A DNA stretch of 64,000 bases from Methanobacteriaceae archaeon (GTDB lineage Archaea > Methanobacteriota > Methanobacteria > Methanobacteriales > Methanobacteriaceae), in NCBI GenBank assembly GCA_023249725.1, contig JAHFBZ010000003.1:1-64000 (forward strand), read 5' to 3'. The translations under genes were made by a program, and so were the position numbers. The notes under the pieces were generated by a model. The model was not told the DNA's origin, ran no database searches, and was given only the letters and a program-made list of their open reading frames with translations. Shown one piece after another: positions 22,525-31,757 of the stretch (positions are counted from its first letter, which is position 1; every line of letters starts with the position of its first letter).

Positions 22525-22848
22525 ATGGTCGAATTGTCCAATCTTTATGGTCTAGACATATATACAATTAGGGGAAAGTACGTGGGAAGAGTTCAAGATG
22601 TGGTTCTCAACATTAAAAAGGGCAGAGTTTCCAATCTTAAAGTTAGAGCCATGAGCCCAGATAAAAAGAATGTAGGGCTTAAAGAAGTTATAAAAACCAG
22701 CATAAGAATGGTTCCAGAAGCTGATGAAATCAGGCCTCTTAAGGAAGAAGGGGTAATGGACATTGCTTATGACCGGGTTCAAGCAGTAGGTGATATATTG
22801 ATTATAACTCCAGATTTGCCTGCTGAAAAAGCTCCGATTTCTCCATAA
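22525..22848 (+). CDS. PRC-barrel domain protein
   Basis: This small 107-residue protein has a single PRC-barrel fold (LYGLDIYTIRGKYVGRVQDVVL and KKGRVSNLKV). PRC-barrel proteins act in RNA processing (RimM-like) and, in archaea, in cell division (CdpB family). Which role applies cannot be read here. GGTGGAAAA precedes the ATG. Confidence 0.88.
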   Translation: MVELSNLYGLDIYTIRGKYVGRVQDVVLNIKKGRVSNLKVRAMSPDKKNVGLKEVIKTSIRMVPEADEIRPLKEEGVMDIAYDRVQAVGDILIITPDLPAEKAPISP

Positions 22849-23100
22849 TATTCCTATAATCTTTTTTAGTTCTCTTGAACTTAAAATTGAAATTTAATTA
22901 ATATTTTTTTATTTATTTAAGTAAATTCAGGTACATACAATTTATCAGTTAGTTAAGCATTGATAGCAGTTAAATGCCAGTAACTGCATAAATTTTTTAA
23001 GATGAGTTTTAAATTATTATACTTTTTAAAATATTTATAAATTAGATTTAAATTCTTGTTAATAGAAAATCATTCTTTTATTAAATTACTAGGTTATTCA

Positions 23101-23865
23101 ATGATTGTTGGAATAGTAGGATGCGGAGCCATAGCTAATATTATTACTAATTATGCTTTGGAAGGAAAACTGGGAGTTGAACTCAAATATTTTTATGATC
23201 GAGACGTGGAAAGGGCTGAAAATCTCGCTTCTCAACTGGATGGGCGGGCTGTTTTAAAAATTGAAGATATGCTGGATCATGTGGATCTGGTTATTGAAGC
23301 AGCGGCACCACAAGCTGTGGCTGAGGTCGTCCCTGAAATATTGGAAAAGGGTAAAAGCGTCATAATAATGAGTATTGGGGCCTTGATGGATTCTGATGTA
23401 AAAAATAATCTTGAAAATCTGGCTAAAGAAAATAATGTGAAGATTTATGCTCCTTCGGGTGCTATTGTAGGTTTAGATGGGATTAAAGCAGCATCAATCG
23501 GAACCATTAGAAAAGCCACATTGACTACTAGAAAACCACCTAAATCACTGGGAATCGATATATCTGAAAAAGAAACTCTTTACCAGGGTAAAGCTTCAGA
23601 AGCAGTTAAAAAATTTCCAGTAAACATCAATGTCGCAGCTGCATTAAGTATTGCTTGTGGTATGGACGTGGATGTGGAAATCATAGCTGACCCTGCAGTG
23701 GATCGTAATGTTCATGAAGTTCTAGTAGAAGGAGATTTTGGTGAATTCAGAACCACCACTAAAAATATTCGATGTGCAGTGAATCCTAAAACCAGCGTCT
23801 TGGCAGCATATTCTGCTATTAAACTGCTTAAAAGCTTAAACGAACACTTTATTGTAGGAACTTAG
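23101..23865 (+). CDS. nadX: L-aspartate dehydrogenase
   Basis: This enzyme oxidises aspartate to iminoaspartate, the first step of NAD synthesis. The N-terminal Rossmann motif is [10 protein letters not shown] at residues 4-13. The C-terminal catalytic domain contains [11 protein letters not shown]-like and [11 protein letters not shown] segments with the family's conserved His. I use the ATG at 23101 because the Rossmann strand begins right there (255 residues, close to the M. thermautotrophicus enzyme); a TTG 45 nt upstream would add an unlikely extension. Confidence 0.92.
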   Translation: MIVGIVGCGAIANIITNYALEGKLGVELKYFYDRDVERAENLASQLDGRAVLKIEDMLDHVDLVIEAAAPQAVAEVVPEILEKGKSVIIMSIGALMDSDVKNNLENLAKENNVKIYAPSGAIVGLDGIKAASIGTIRKATLTTRKPPKSLGIDISEKETLYQGKASEAVKKFPVNINVAAALSIACGMDVDVEIIADPAVDRNVHEVLVEGDFGEFRTTTKNIRCAVNPKTSVLAAYSAIKLLKSLNEHFIVGT

Positions 23866-23948
23866 TTAATACTGATTTAAATCCGTTCATTATAATTTTA
23901 CGAATATTTATTGGTAAATATTTAATTAAATTGGTGGATGTTAGTTTT

Positions 23949-24773
23949 ATGAAAGAATGTGAAATGTTCTCTAGTCTAAAGGTCCCTTGTGGCTCTAAAA
24001 TATTACTTAGACTTGATGGAAGAGGTTTTTATAATTTATCAAAACAAATAGGCCTTAAAAAGCCTTACGATCCTCTTTTCCTGGATGCTATGGTGAATAC
24101 TGCCACTGAAATCTTTAAAGAATTCAGCCCCTCATTTATTTACACATTTTCTGATGAATTTAATATACTACTGGCAGATATTCCATTTGCTGGAAGAATT
24201 GAAAAGTTAAATTCAGTTTTTGCCAGTTTCACAGCCAATTCATTTTATTCTAACCTCATTAAAAATAAATTGTCTCCAAGAATATCCCAAAGTAGTGAGA
24301 ATAATAATAATAATAATAATAATATCAATAAAGAAACTATAATTGGGGATTTGGAAATAGAAAAAATCTTCAAAACCTTAAAAACGATTTCTTTTGACTG
24401 TCGAGTTATTCCATTATCTTCTGAAATGGTTTCTGAATATTTTAAAGGCCGCCAAGACGAGGCCTGGCGCAACTGCCTCAATGGATATGTTTACTGGACA
24501 CTCAGGGATGAAATGGCTAAAGAAGAGGCAATGAAAATATTAAAAGGCCTCAAAGCAGATAAAATCCACGATATCCTTTTTGAAAGGGGAATTAATATTG
24601 CAGAAGTTCCTTCATGGCAGCGAAGAGGAGTAGGCATTTATAAAGTTGATAAAATGGTGAATGGTTACAATCCTTTGTCTAAAGAATCAACCACATCTTC
24701 AAGAAGAGTGATTAAGGTTGATTTTGACCTTCCTAGATTTGATAATGAATTTTTTCATAATTTCATTGAATAA
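23949..24773 (+). CDS. thg1: tRNA(His) guanylyltransferase-like protein (Thg1/TLP)
   Basis: Thg1-like proteins add nucleotides in the 3'-5' direction, for example G-1 on tRNA-His or during tRNA 5'-end repair. Signature motifs are LRLDGRGFYNLSK near residue 20 and the second metal-binding segment TFSDEFN near 66. A run of eight Asn at about 118-125, encoded by (AAT)n at 24300-24324, is inserted in a loop before the conserved FDCRVIPL segment. I prefer the ATG at 23949 preceded by GGTGGA (about 274 residues); a TTG at 23931 is possible. Confidence 0.9.
   Translation: MKECEMFSSLKVPCGSKILLRLDGRGFYNLSKQIGLKKPYDPLFLDAMVNTATEIFKEFSPSFIYTFSDEFNILLADIPFAGRIEKLNSVFASFTANSFYSNLIKNKLSPRISQSSENNNNNNNNINKETIIGDLEIEKIFKTLKTISFDCRVIPLSSEMVSEYFKGRQDEAWRNCLNGYVYWTLRDEMAKEEAMKILKGLKADKIHDILFERGINIAEVPSWQRRGVGIYKVDKMVNGYNPLSKESTTSSRRVIKVDFDLPRFDNEFFHNFIE
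24298..24324 (+). repeat. (AAT)n microsatellite coding for poly-Asn
   Basis: About eight consecutive AAT codons lie within the thg1 gene. A change in copy number would alter only the Asn loop length and would not shift the frame. Confidence 0.9.
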
Positions 24774-24919
24774 TCAATCTTTTTAAATAGAAATATGTGC
24801 TTAATTAATTGTGAGATTGAATAATACATCTTATAGCTGATAATTTGCGGTTAATCAAATTTTAAATCAATTATAAATATTTTTAATAAATATTTTTATT
24901 TTAATTCAAGGATGAGAAA

Positions 24920-25351
24920 ATGAGTAGACTGGACAATTTTATTAGTTATTTACTGGGAAATGACAAGCAGAAATATGAAGAGGTGAATATTGATTCTGAA
25001 GTTCTGGATGAAATTATGGAAATTTCCAAAGAATCTTATCCTAATGAGTTTGTGGCCCTTCTACAGGGTAAAATAAAAGATTCAGTTCTTCATATAGATG
25101 GCCTAATTTTCCTTCCAGGAGAAACATCTTCTGAAGGTGCAGTAATGAAAATATTCATGCTTCCACCAATGTCAGGATCTATAGGTTCGGTCCATTCCCA
25201 TCCAGGTTACAGCAACCAGCCTTCTCAGGTGGATTACCATTTCTTTGCAAAAAATGGCCTTTTTCACATGATAATTGCTGAACCATATAATGTGGAAAAT
25301 ATTGCGTCTTATAATTCATTTGGTGAAAGAACTAATTTTAATAAGGTTTAA
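24920..25351 (+). CDS. JAMM/Mov34 (MPN+) metalloprotease-fold protein
   Basis: This 143-residue single-domain protein has a complete JAMM zinc motif: Glu43 (PNEFVALL), His92 and His94 (HSHP), Ser102 and Asp105 (H-x-H-x7-S-x2-D). Such enzymes cleave isopeptide bonds next to ubiquitin-like proteins (SAMPs) in archaea. No SAMP or E1-like gene is adjacent. The intact motif supports activity. A T12 tract downstream probably terminates transcription. Confidence 0.9.
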   Translation: MSRLDNFISYLLGNDKQKYEEVNIDSEVLDEIMEISKESYPNEFVALLQGKIKDSVLHIDGLIFLPGETSSEGAVMKIFMLPPMSGSIGSVHSHPGYSNQPSQVDYHFFAKNGLFHMIIAEPYNVENIASYNSFGERTNFNKV

Positions 25352-25449
25352 CTGATAAAATAGTATAATAAAATCAAATTATATTTATTTAAACTATTAA
25401 CTATATTAAAACTAAAAAATAAGTTTAAGCTATAATATTAAAATAAGAG

Positions 25450-25461
25450 TTTTTTTTTTTT
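25450..25461 (+). terminator. poly-T terminator after the JAMM gene
   Basis: A run of 12 T lies on the plus strand about 100 nt after the JAMM stop codon, between convergent genes. T-rich tracts are the normal archaeal termination signal. Confidence 0.6.
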
Positions 25462-25492
25462 AAATGAAAAAATTAAAAATATATTAAAAATA

Positions 25493-27073
25493 TTAGAGAT
25501 ACATGGAAACAGCATCTTCAACATGTTCTAGCTTAGTAACTTCTTTTATTACATCTTCAGGAACGGTTTGGTCCACTTTAAGTACCATAACAGCTTCTCC
25601 ACCAACTTCTTGGCGTCCAACTTGCATGGTAGCAATATTTATTCCATATTCGCCCAACTTTGTTCCAATGGCACCGATTGTTCCAGGTAAATCCTGATAC
25701 TTGGCAATGAACATGGTTCCTTCTGGTTTGACATCTACCCAGTAATTGTTGATTTTAATTATTTTAGGTTCATCAACATAGGTTCCTTCTACTAGGTAAT
25801 CACCTGCATCTGTTTTAACATGTAATACAATAATGCAGCGGTATCCTTCAGATTCAGATCTCTTACCTTCAGTAATTACCAGACCTCTCCTTTTAGCAAT
25901 GGATGGAGCATTAATCATATTCACAGGTTCATTTAAAATAGGATTTAAAATCCCCTGGAGTATGGTTCTGGTTAAAATATCCTTTTTAGGCATATCAGCG
26001 AGTTCGCCGCAGTAGGTAACATTCAGCTCCTGAATATTTCCTGGTGCGGCCTGTACTACAAAACTTCCCAGTTTTTCAGCCAGGTTAAGATAAGGTTTTA
26101 ATCCGGTGTAAGTTTTAGAATCAAGAACAGGCATATTTAAAACATTTCGAGCTGATCCACCTTTAAAAACTTCTATAATCTCATTAGCTACTATTAAAGC
26201 AGCATCTCTTTGTGCTTCGGCGGTAGATGCTCCTATATGGGGAGTAACTACAATATTGTCCAGTCCTAAAAGTGGGCTTCCTTCTGGTGGTTCTTTTTCA
26301 AATACGTCTAAAGCTGCACCACCAATTTTGTTTTCAGTTAAGGCGATATAAAGGGCGTCTTCATCAATTATTCCACCACGGGCACAGTTAATTATGAAAG
26401 CACTATCTTTCATCATTTCAAAGGCATCGGTAGAAACTATATGTTTGGTTTCAGAGGTTAAAGGCACGTGAATGGTTATAACATCTGATTCTTTAAAGAT
26501 GGTTTCCAAGTCTACTACTTCTACTCCCAGGTCTTTTCCCACTTCTTCGCTGATATATGGATCGTAAACCATAGCATCCATTCCAAATGCTTTGGACCGT
26601 ATAACTACTTGTGATCCAATCCGACCCATACCAATAATTCCCAGGGTTTTGTTTTTGAGTTCTAATCCCATGAATCTACTTTTTTCCCATTTACCTTCTT
26701 TAACAGATTTATCTGCAATGGAAATCTTTCTAGACAGGGAAAGCATTAGTCCCATAGTCTGCTCGGCTACCGTAATGGATGTGGATTCTGGGGCGTTTAC
26801 TACCATAATTCCCTTTTCTGTAGCGGCTTCTACATCCACATTGTCCACACCTACTCCGGCTCGAGCAATTATCTTGAGCTTTGGGGCGTTTTCAATTACC
26901 TCACGGGTTACTTTAGTTCTACTTCTTACTACAATAGCGTCGAAATCTTTAATAACTTTAACCAGTTCTTCTGGCGTAATGCTGGTATCAACTAATACTT
27001 CAGCAACTTCTTCAAGATCAGAAATTCCTTTTTCATTAATTGAATCCGCAATGATTACTTTCATTTGATCCAT
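25493..27073 (-). CDS. serA: D-3-phosphoglycerate dehydrogenase
   Basis: This enzyme oxidises 3-phosphoglycerate in the first step of serine synthesis. The 526-residue chain contains the substrate/NAD-binding core with GMGRIGSQV near residue 148 and the catalytic Arg, Glu and His ([26 protein letters not shown]). An intervening allosteric substrate-binding domain and a C-terminal ACT domain (about 455-526: [20 protein letters not shown]) follow. This is the long archaeal/bacterial form regulated by serine. GGTGAAATT precedes the ATG at 27073. Confidence 0.96.
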   Translation of the reverse strand: MDQMKVIIADSINEKGISDLEEVAEVLVDTSITPEELVKVIKDFDAIVVRSRTKVTREVIENAPKLKIIARAGVGVDNVDVEAATEKGIMVVNAPESTSITVAEQTMGLMLSLSRKISIADKSVKEGKWEKSRFMGLELKNKTLGIIGMGRIGSQVVIRSKAFGMDAMVYDPYISEEVGKDLGVEVVDLETIFKESDVITIHVPLTSETKHIVSTDAFEMMKDSAFIINCARGGIIDEDALYIALTENKIGGAALDVFEKEPPEGSPLLGLDNIVVTPHIGASTAEAQRDAALIVANEIIEVFKGGSARNVLNMPVLDSKTYTGLKPYLNLAEKLGSFVVQAAPGNIQELNVTYCGELADMPKKDILTRTILQGILNPILNEPVNMINAPSIAKRRGLVITEGKRSESEGYRCIIVLHVKTDAGDYLVEGTYVDEPKIIKINNYWVDVKPEGTMFIAKYQDLPGTIGAIGTKLGEYGINIATMQVGRQEVGGEAVMVLKVDQTVPEDVIKEVTKLEHVEDAVSMYL

Positions 27074-27333
27074 AATTTCACCATAATAATTTTATTCTCT
27101 TACAATTGGTTTGGTTTAGACTGCATTTAAATATGGTGTCTGAATTAGAATCTATTCATTAAATTCAATGATTTAGTTGAGGTCATTATAATTAAATTTA
27201 ATAAAAATTAGTCCTAAAGAATATAATATAAATTAAATGCTAAATAACCGAGGAAGATTAAAATAAGTTATTATAAAAATAAAATGTTTTAATTCAAAAT
27301 TCAATTTAAAAGATTATTAATGGAGGAATAAAA

Positions 27334-27669
27334 TTGAGAACTGAAGAATTTATTGTGTCTAGTGCTAATCATGTGCCGGGATTTGAAATTTTAGAAACTA
27401 AAGGTTTTGTATATGGTCTTACTGTAAGAAGTAGGGGATTAGGGGGCCAAGTTGGAGCGGGAATTAGGTCCATGTTTGGTGGAGAAATAAAAGAATATGT
27501 TAAAATGATGGAAGAGTCTAGAAATGAGGCCCTAAATAGAATGATTGCCCATGCAGAAGAATTAGGTGCAAATGCAGTAATAAGTGTTCGTTTTGACTCT
27601 GATGAAATTTCCAATGTAATGCAGGAAATTTTAGCTTATGGTACGGCAGTCATTGCTGAGAAGAAGTAA
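27334..27669 (+). CDS. YbjQ family (heavy-metal-binding, DUF74-like) protein
   Basis: This 111-residue YbjQ/UPF0145 protein has characteristic segments VYGLTVRSRGLGG and the helix EARNEALNRMIAHAEELGANAVISVRFD. Family members form pentamers and are named as heavy-metal-binding without firm function. The start is TTG preceded by GGAGGAATAAAA. It is divergent from serA. Confidence 0.9.
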   Translation: MRTEEFIVSSANHVPGFEILETKGFVYGLTVRSRGLGGQVGAGIRSMFGGEIKEYVKMMEESRNEALNRMIAHAEELGANAVISVRFDSDEISNVMQEILAYGTAVIAEKK

Positions 27670-27813
27670 AAATATCTTTTTTTGGGACTATATGAATTTA
27701 AAACTTATTTTAATTAATTATTTTTAATAAATCTTAAATAATCTATCTTAAATAATCTAATTATTAGTCTATTTTTAAAAGTATCTTTTATTAACAATTC
27801 TAATGGTAAAATC

Positions 27814-28560
27814 ATGTTCAACGATTATATTAAAATAAAAGACAAAAAAATACCTCAAACTTCGCTGGGGACCGCGCCTTTCATTGGAATGCCTTATTTT
27901 GGTCACAGATCCCGATTATATCAACTGGATTTTCATAATAGTCCTGAGAACATTCTAAAAATCATGAAAAAATCTCATGAAATGGGTGTTCAGGCCATTC
28001 AGCTAATTCCAGAAGAACCAGTGGTCAAAGCTTTGGAATTAGCCCAAGATGAAGGAATAAAATTTGATATATGGGGCACGGTTAGAAAAGATAATTTAGA
28101 CGAAGATATTCAACTTTTATCAAGTCTGGAAGCTAGTATGATGCTTTTAGATGAATGGGTAACTGATAAATCAGATATTAATTTTATTGAAGAATCATTG
28201 AATAAAATAAATGATGAAAACGTGGTATCTGGCCTTATAACAGCTTTACCTAAGGAAACCACACCTAAACTAATTGATTCAGATATCAATGATTTTGACA
28301 TTTATATGATTCCAGTTAACAAATTGGGCTATATGATGGATTATCCGGTTTTCATGCATGAAGAACGGGCCGAACTAGCAGAATTACTAAGAAAATTGAA
28401 TAAAGTAGTCATAGCCAATAAGATCTTAGCAGTTGGAATTTTAAATCCTGAAGAGGCCATGGACTTCCTTAAAACTCTGGACTATGTGGATATGGTTACA
28501 CTGGGTGTCGCATCAGAAAAAGAAGCTGAAGAAACATTTAATTTGCTTTTTAACAAATAA
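27814..28560 (+). CDS. conserved archaeal protein, TIM-barrel-like, unknown function
   Basis: This soluble protein has 248 residues and I cannot assign it a function. It begins with IPQTSLGTAPFIGMPYFGHRS and has an alternating strand/helix pattern through KVVIANKILAVGILNPEEAMDFL and VDMVTLGVASEKEAEETF. This resembles the later strands of an aldolase-type or luciferase-like TIM barrel. GGTAAAATC lies before the ATG. The following acetyltransferase is 74 nt away. Confidence 0.75.
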   Translation: MFNDYIKIKDKKIPQTSLGTAPFIGMPYFGHRSRLYQLDFHNSPENILKIMKKSHEMGVQAIQLIPEEPVVKALELAQDEGIKFDIWGTVRKDNLDEDIQLLSSLEASMMLLDEWVTDKSDINFIEESLNKINDENVVSGLITALPKETTPKLIDSDINDFDIYMIPVNKLGYMMDYPVFMHEERAELAELLRKLNKVVIANKILAVGILNPEEAMDFLKTLDYVDMVTLGVASEKEAEETFNLLFNK

Positions 28561-28633
28561 TCGTGGAGAATAAATGTTAAATTTATAATAAAGAAGCTAT
28601 TGAATAGTATATTCCATTTTAAGGGGGCTATAA

Positions 28634-29152
28634 ATGATAAAATATCGTCCAGAAAAAGATATGGATCATGACGCAATTTTTGAAACTAACAAACTCGCAT
28701 TTCCTGAAGATAATGAGGCTCGTCTGGTTGATATGCTCAGAAATTCTAAAAGCTATGTAAATGGACTTTCTATAGTGGCTGAGAAAGAGGGGGAAGTTGT
28801 GGGGCATATATTATTCACCAAATTAACTATAGGGTCCCCAAAGGGTGATTTTGTTGCTCTTTCCCTAGCACCACTGGCGGTTAAGCCGAATTTTCAGCGA
28901 AAAGGAATAGGATCAGGTTTAATTAAGGAAGGAATTAAAAATTGTAAATCATTAGGATATAAAGCAATCGTGGTTGTTGGCCATCCTGAGTATTATCCTC
29001 GATTTGGGTTTTCTTCTGCTCGAGAAAAAGGTTTAGAAACACCATTCCCAGTTCCTGATGAGGCTTTTATGGTATATGAACTTGTTCCAGGATATTTAGA
29101 TAATATTCAAGGAATGGTTAAGCTCGCTCCTGAATTTGATGAATTTATCTAA
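28634..29152 (+). CDS. GNAT family N-acetyltransferase
   Basis: This 172-residue protein has the acetyl-CoA-binding motif A (LAVKPNFQRKGIGSGLIKEGI, about residues 78-98) followed by VVGHPEYYPRFGF. It belongs to the YhbS-like GNAT group. The substrate is unknown. AAGGGGGCTATAA is the ribosome-binding site. Confidence 0.9.
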   Translation: MIKYRPEKDMDHDAIFETNKLAFPEDNEARLVDMLRNSKSYVNGLSIVAEKEGEVVGHILFTKLTIGSPKGDFVALSLAPLAVKPNFQRKGIGSGLIKEGIKNCKSLGYKAIVVVGHPEYYPRFGFSSAREKGLETPFPVPDEAFMVYELVPGYLDNIQGMVKLAPEFDEFI

Positions 29153-29289
29153 TATTTAAATACGATTTAAACTGTTATTAGTTGATATCATCTAAAATAG
29201 ATTAAAATTAGTCTAATAATGTTTAATAAAAATTAATAATGCATTTATTTAATAAGAAAAATTTAAAATTAATTTAATAATTCGGAGAT

Positions 29290-30297
29290 TTAATTACATT
29301 CTTTTCTTTCTTTAATCATCTTTAAAAACTCAGCAGGAGTTTCTATTTCTCCCATTTCCCAGCCGTGGACCACAGGTATCCCATCCAAGGATTCCTTAAT
29401 TTTCTCATTATCCAATATGAAAACAGAACTGGATCCGGTAATAAGTGAAAGATCTTTTAAAGTTATGGCCATCTTTTTTAGCGTTCTTTGTTTTCGATTT
29501 TTTTCTAAATTGGTTATGAGTGGTGTTTCAACATTTTTTGAAATCGGGTTATTGCTTTCCAGTTTGGCCAAAGCATCAAAAGGAGTTTTTTGGGTGGGAA
29601 TAATACCAAAACCCAATTCAACTAGTTTTTGAGGTTGAAATTCATTCATATTAATTTTATTATCATTTAATGGAGATTCATTTGATTTGCCAATATTTAA
29701 TTCTTTTAATGAATCAGGGACCTTGAATAAATCAATAGAAAGAGTTATTTTAAGATTTAAAATGTCTTCCAGCATCATAGCGGTTTCAGGACAGGCCCTT
29801 ACAATTCCATGTTCGTATTTATAAATGGTTTCCCTTGATACATGGGCCAAATCAGCTAAATCTTTTAGAGAAAGATTATAATCTTCACGAACTTCCTTTA
29901 AAACTTCTCCATTTATCTGGACATAATATCCACCACGATCTGCCAGAATTTCAGGATATTCTCCCTCAATAATCATGTTTTTAAGGGTTTCCAGACCAAT
30001 AACTGGTATACCATGTCTTTCATACACCACATCTTCTTCCAGGTGCTCATTTTTTGATTTAAGGCCTACAATCAAGGGGGAGGCCATAAAACTGCGTGAT
30101 ATTTTTCTTATTTCCTGGGCCTGGACGCCATTTATTCCATCTATATTAACTAAAACTTTTAATAGTAAGAGCAATAACTTTCTTCGAGCAACCATGTCAA
30201 AGCAACTTCGCTCATAAATATGGGAAGTTTCAAATCCATTATTGGCTAGAAGTTGGTTAATTTCTTGAAGGACGTGGCCCCGTTTTATATTAGTCAT
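29290..30297 (-). CDS. HTH-type transcriptional regulator (archaeal COG1395-like)
   Basis: This is an archaeal regulator of about 335 residues with a nuclease-like N-terminal part (about 1-120) and a Cro/C1-type helix-turn-helix (LSLKDLADLAHVSRETIYKYEHG, about residues 140-162). The C-terminal region is of unknown role. I set the start at the ATG at 30297, preceded by GGTGCTTTT; the frame is open further upstream. The start codon is only 19 nt from the divergent tiaS start. This makes it a candidate regulator of tiaS and of itself. Confidence 0.88.
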   Translation of the reverse strand: MTNIKRGHVLQEINQLLANNGFETSHIYERSCFDMVARRKLLLLLLKVLVNIDGINGVQAQEIRKISRSFMASPLIVGLKSKNEHLEEDVVYERHGIPVIGLETLKNMIIEGEYPEILADRGGYYVQINGEVLKEVREDYNLSLKDLADLAHVSRETIYKYEHGIVRACPETAMMLEDILNLKITLSIDLFKVPDSLKELNIGKSNESPLNDNKINMNEFQPQKLVELGFGIIPTQKTPFDALAKLESNNPISKNVETPLITNLEKNRKQRTLKKMAITLKDLSLITGSSSVFILDNEKIKESLDGIPVVHGWEMGEIETPAEFLKMIKERKECN

Positions 30298-30302
30298 AAA
30301 AG

Positions 30303-30310
30303 CACCGGTG
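30303..30310. promoter_or_regulatory. palindromic shared Shine-Dalgarno, CACCGGTG
   Basis: The 8-bp palindrome CACCGGTG supplies GGTG ribosome-binding sites on both strands: one 5 nt before the HTH regulator ATG (30297) and one 6 nt before the tiaS ATG (30317). The gap is too short for a promoter, so each transcript must start inside the opposite gene. Confidence 0.85.
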
Positions 30311-30316
30311 AAATCG

Positions 30317-31615
30317 ATGAATGAATTATATGTTGGTATAGATGATACAGATTCCCCAGAAGGAATGTGCACTACTTATATAACTTTTGTAATTATCAAT
30401 GAACTTAAAGATTTTGGTTTTGAGATTGCAAGTTATCCTAGATTAATTAGACTTAATCCATTTGCCAGATTCAAAACCAGGGGTAATGGTGCCGTTTCAT
30501 TTAAATTAATTGTGGATTCTCAGTTAAAAAAAGATGAGGCCAAAAAAATAATTTTAGATGCTGTTAAAAACTTATCAGAAATGGATAATGAAAATACAAA
30601 TCCTGGTGTGGTATTTTACGAGGCAAAAAGTATTAATGGGCAAATGGTAATGGATAATCGACTTCCAGTATTTGCTACTCGTGCAATAAAAGAAATTTTA
30701 ACTATTAAAGAAGCTGAAAAACTTGCTAAAGATGTTAATGCAGAAATACATCAATTTAAAAAAGGTAGGGGAATTATTGGAGCTCTAGCAGCCATAGGTT
30801 GTTATCTGAGAGATAGTACCTTTGAATTACTGGCCTACCGGCTACCTGAAAATTATGGTAGTGCCAGAAAGATTAATCCAGAGTCGGTAGTACATATGGA
30901 TGAAATAACATACCCCCAAACCTTTGATAATCTCGATGAAGGCTACATGGCTATTGAACCACACACTCCCTGCCCTATTTTATATGGAATTAGGGGAGAA
31001 AGTCCTGAAGCAGTTCTGGAGGCTCATAATTTAGTTGAATCACTGGAACCTATTGAAGGATATTTTATTTTCGAAACAAATCAGCATACCGATATGCATC
31101 TTCAAAAAATCAGTAAAATCTCTGATATGAAACAGTTTGCATGTTATATTATAAATGGAGTAGTAAAAGATAACCCTCGCGTCATTGAAGGAGGCCATAT
31201 CTTTTTTACATTAGAGGATTCTTCTGGAGAAATAGAATGTGCTGCCTATGAACCTACTAAAAGATTTAGAAATATTGTTAAAAAACTAATTCCTGGTGAT
31301 AAAGTAGAAATATATGGTGGTATTGGTACTCAAGAGACTTTGAACATAGAAAAAATTAGAATAATGGGACTAGCTCCACTTTTTAAAGAAGAAAATCCAT
31401 TATGTGATTGCGGTAAACGAATGAAATCCGCCGGTGCAGGTAAAGGATTTAAATGCATTAAATGTGGTAATAAATTGAGAGATGGGCAAAAACTGCGAAT
31501 TGAAATTCAAAGAGATATTAATGAAGGTTTTTATGAAGTTCCACCATCAGCTCGACGTCATTTATCTAAACAATTGATTAGAATGGCTAAAAAATCACAT
31601 GATTGTATTTATTAA
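30317..31615 (+). CDS. tiaS: tRNA(Ile2) 2-agmatinylcytidine synthetase
   Basis: TiaS attaches agmatine to C34 of tRNA-Ile2 so that it reads AUA codons; it is archaea-specific and normally essential. The sequence begins ELYVGIDDTDSPEGMCTTY, the family's catalytic N-terminus. An OB-fold domain (about 280-350: GGHIFFTLEDSSGEIECAAY) and a zinc ribbon (CDCGKRM ... CIKCG near residues 360-385) follow. The ATG at 30317 is set by GGTGA; a GTG nine bases upstream lies in that site. T-rich tracts follow the stop. Confidence 0.94.
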   Translation: MNELYVGIDDTDSPEGMCTTYITFVIINELKDFGFEIASYPRLIRLNPFARFKTRGNGAVSFKLIVDSQLKKDEAKKIILDAVKNLSEMDNENTNPGVVFYEAKSINGQMVMDNRLPVFATRAIKEILTIKEAEKLAKDVNAEIHQFKKGRGIIGALAAIGCYLRDSTFELLAYRLPENYGSARKINPESVVHMDEITYPQTFDNLDEGYMAIEPHTPCPILYGIRGESPEAVLEAHNLVESLEPIEGYFIFETNQHTDMHLQKISKISDMKQFACYIINGVVKDNPRVIEGGHIFFTLEDSSGEIECAAYEPTKRFRNIVKKLIPGDKVEIYGGIGTQETLNIEKIRIMGLAPLFKEENPLCDCGKRMKSAGAGKGFKCIKCGNKLRDGQKLRIEIQRDINEGFYEVPPSARRHLSKQLIRMAKKSHDCIY

Positions 31616-31616
31616 T

Positions 31617-31652
31617 ATTTTTTTCTTTTTTTCTTTTTTATTATTTTTTTTA
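31617..31652 (+). terminator. poly-T terminator after tiaS
   Basis: Several T runs, interrupted by single C or A, begin right after the tiaS stop. This matches archaeal intrinsic termination. Confidence 0.6.
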
Positions 31653-31757
31653 AATTTTCAACTTATTTTTAAATTAACATAATTTTTTACATAATTAATA
31701 ATCAACTACACTCAAAAATAGTAAAAATTATATTCACTTAGCCAGTTAGTTAAATCA

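Noticed and set aside
26592-27068. Plus-strand open frame of 158 codons antisense to serA
   Set aside because: It lies inside the conserved NAD-binding region of serA, so it is a by-product of that gene's codon use.
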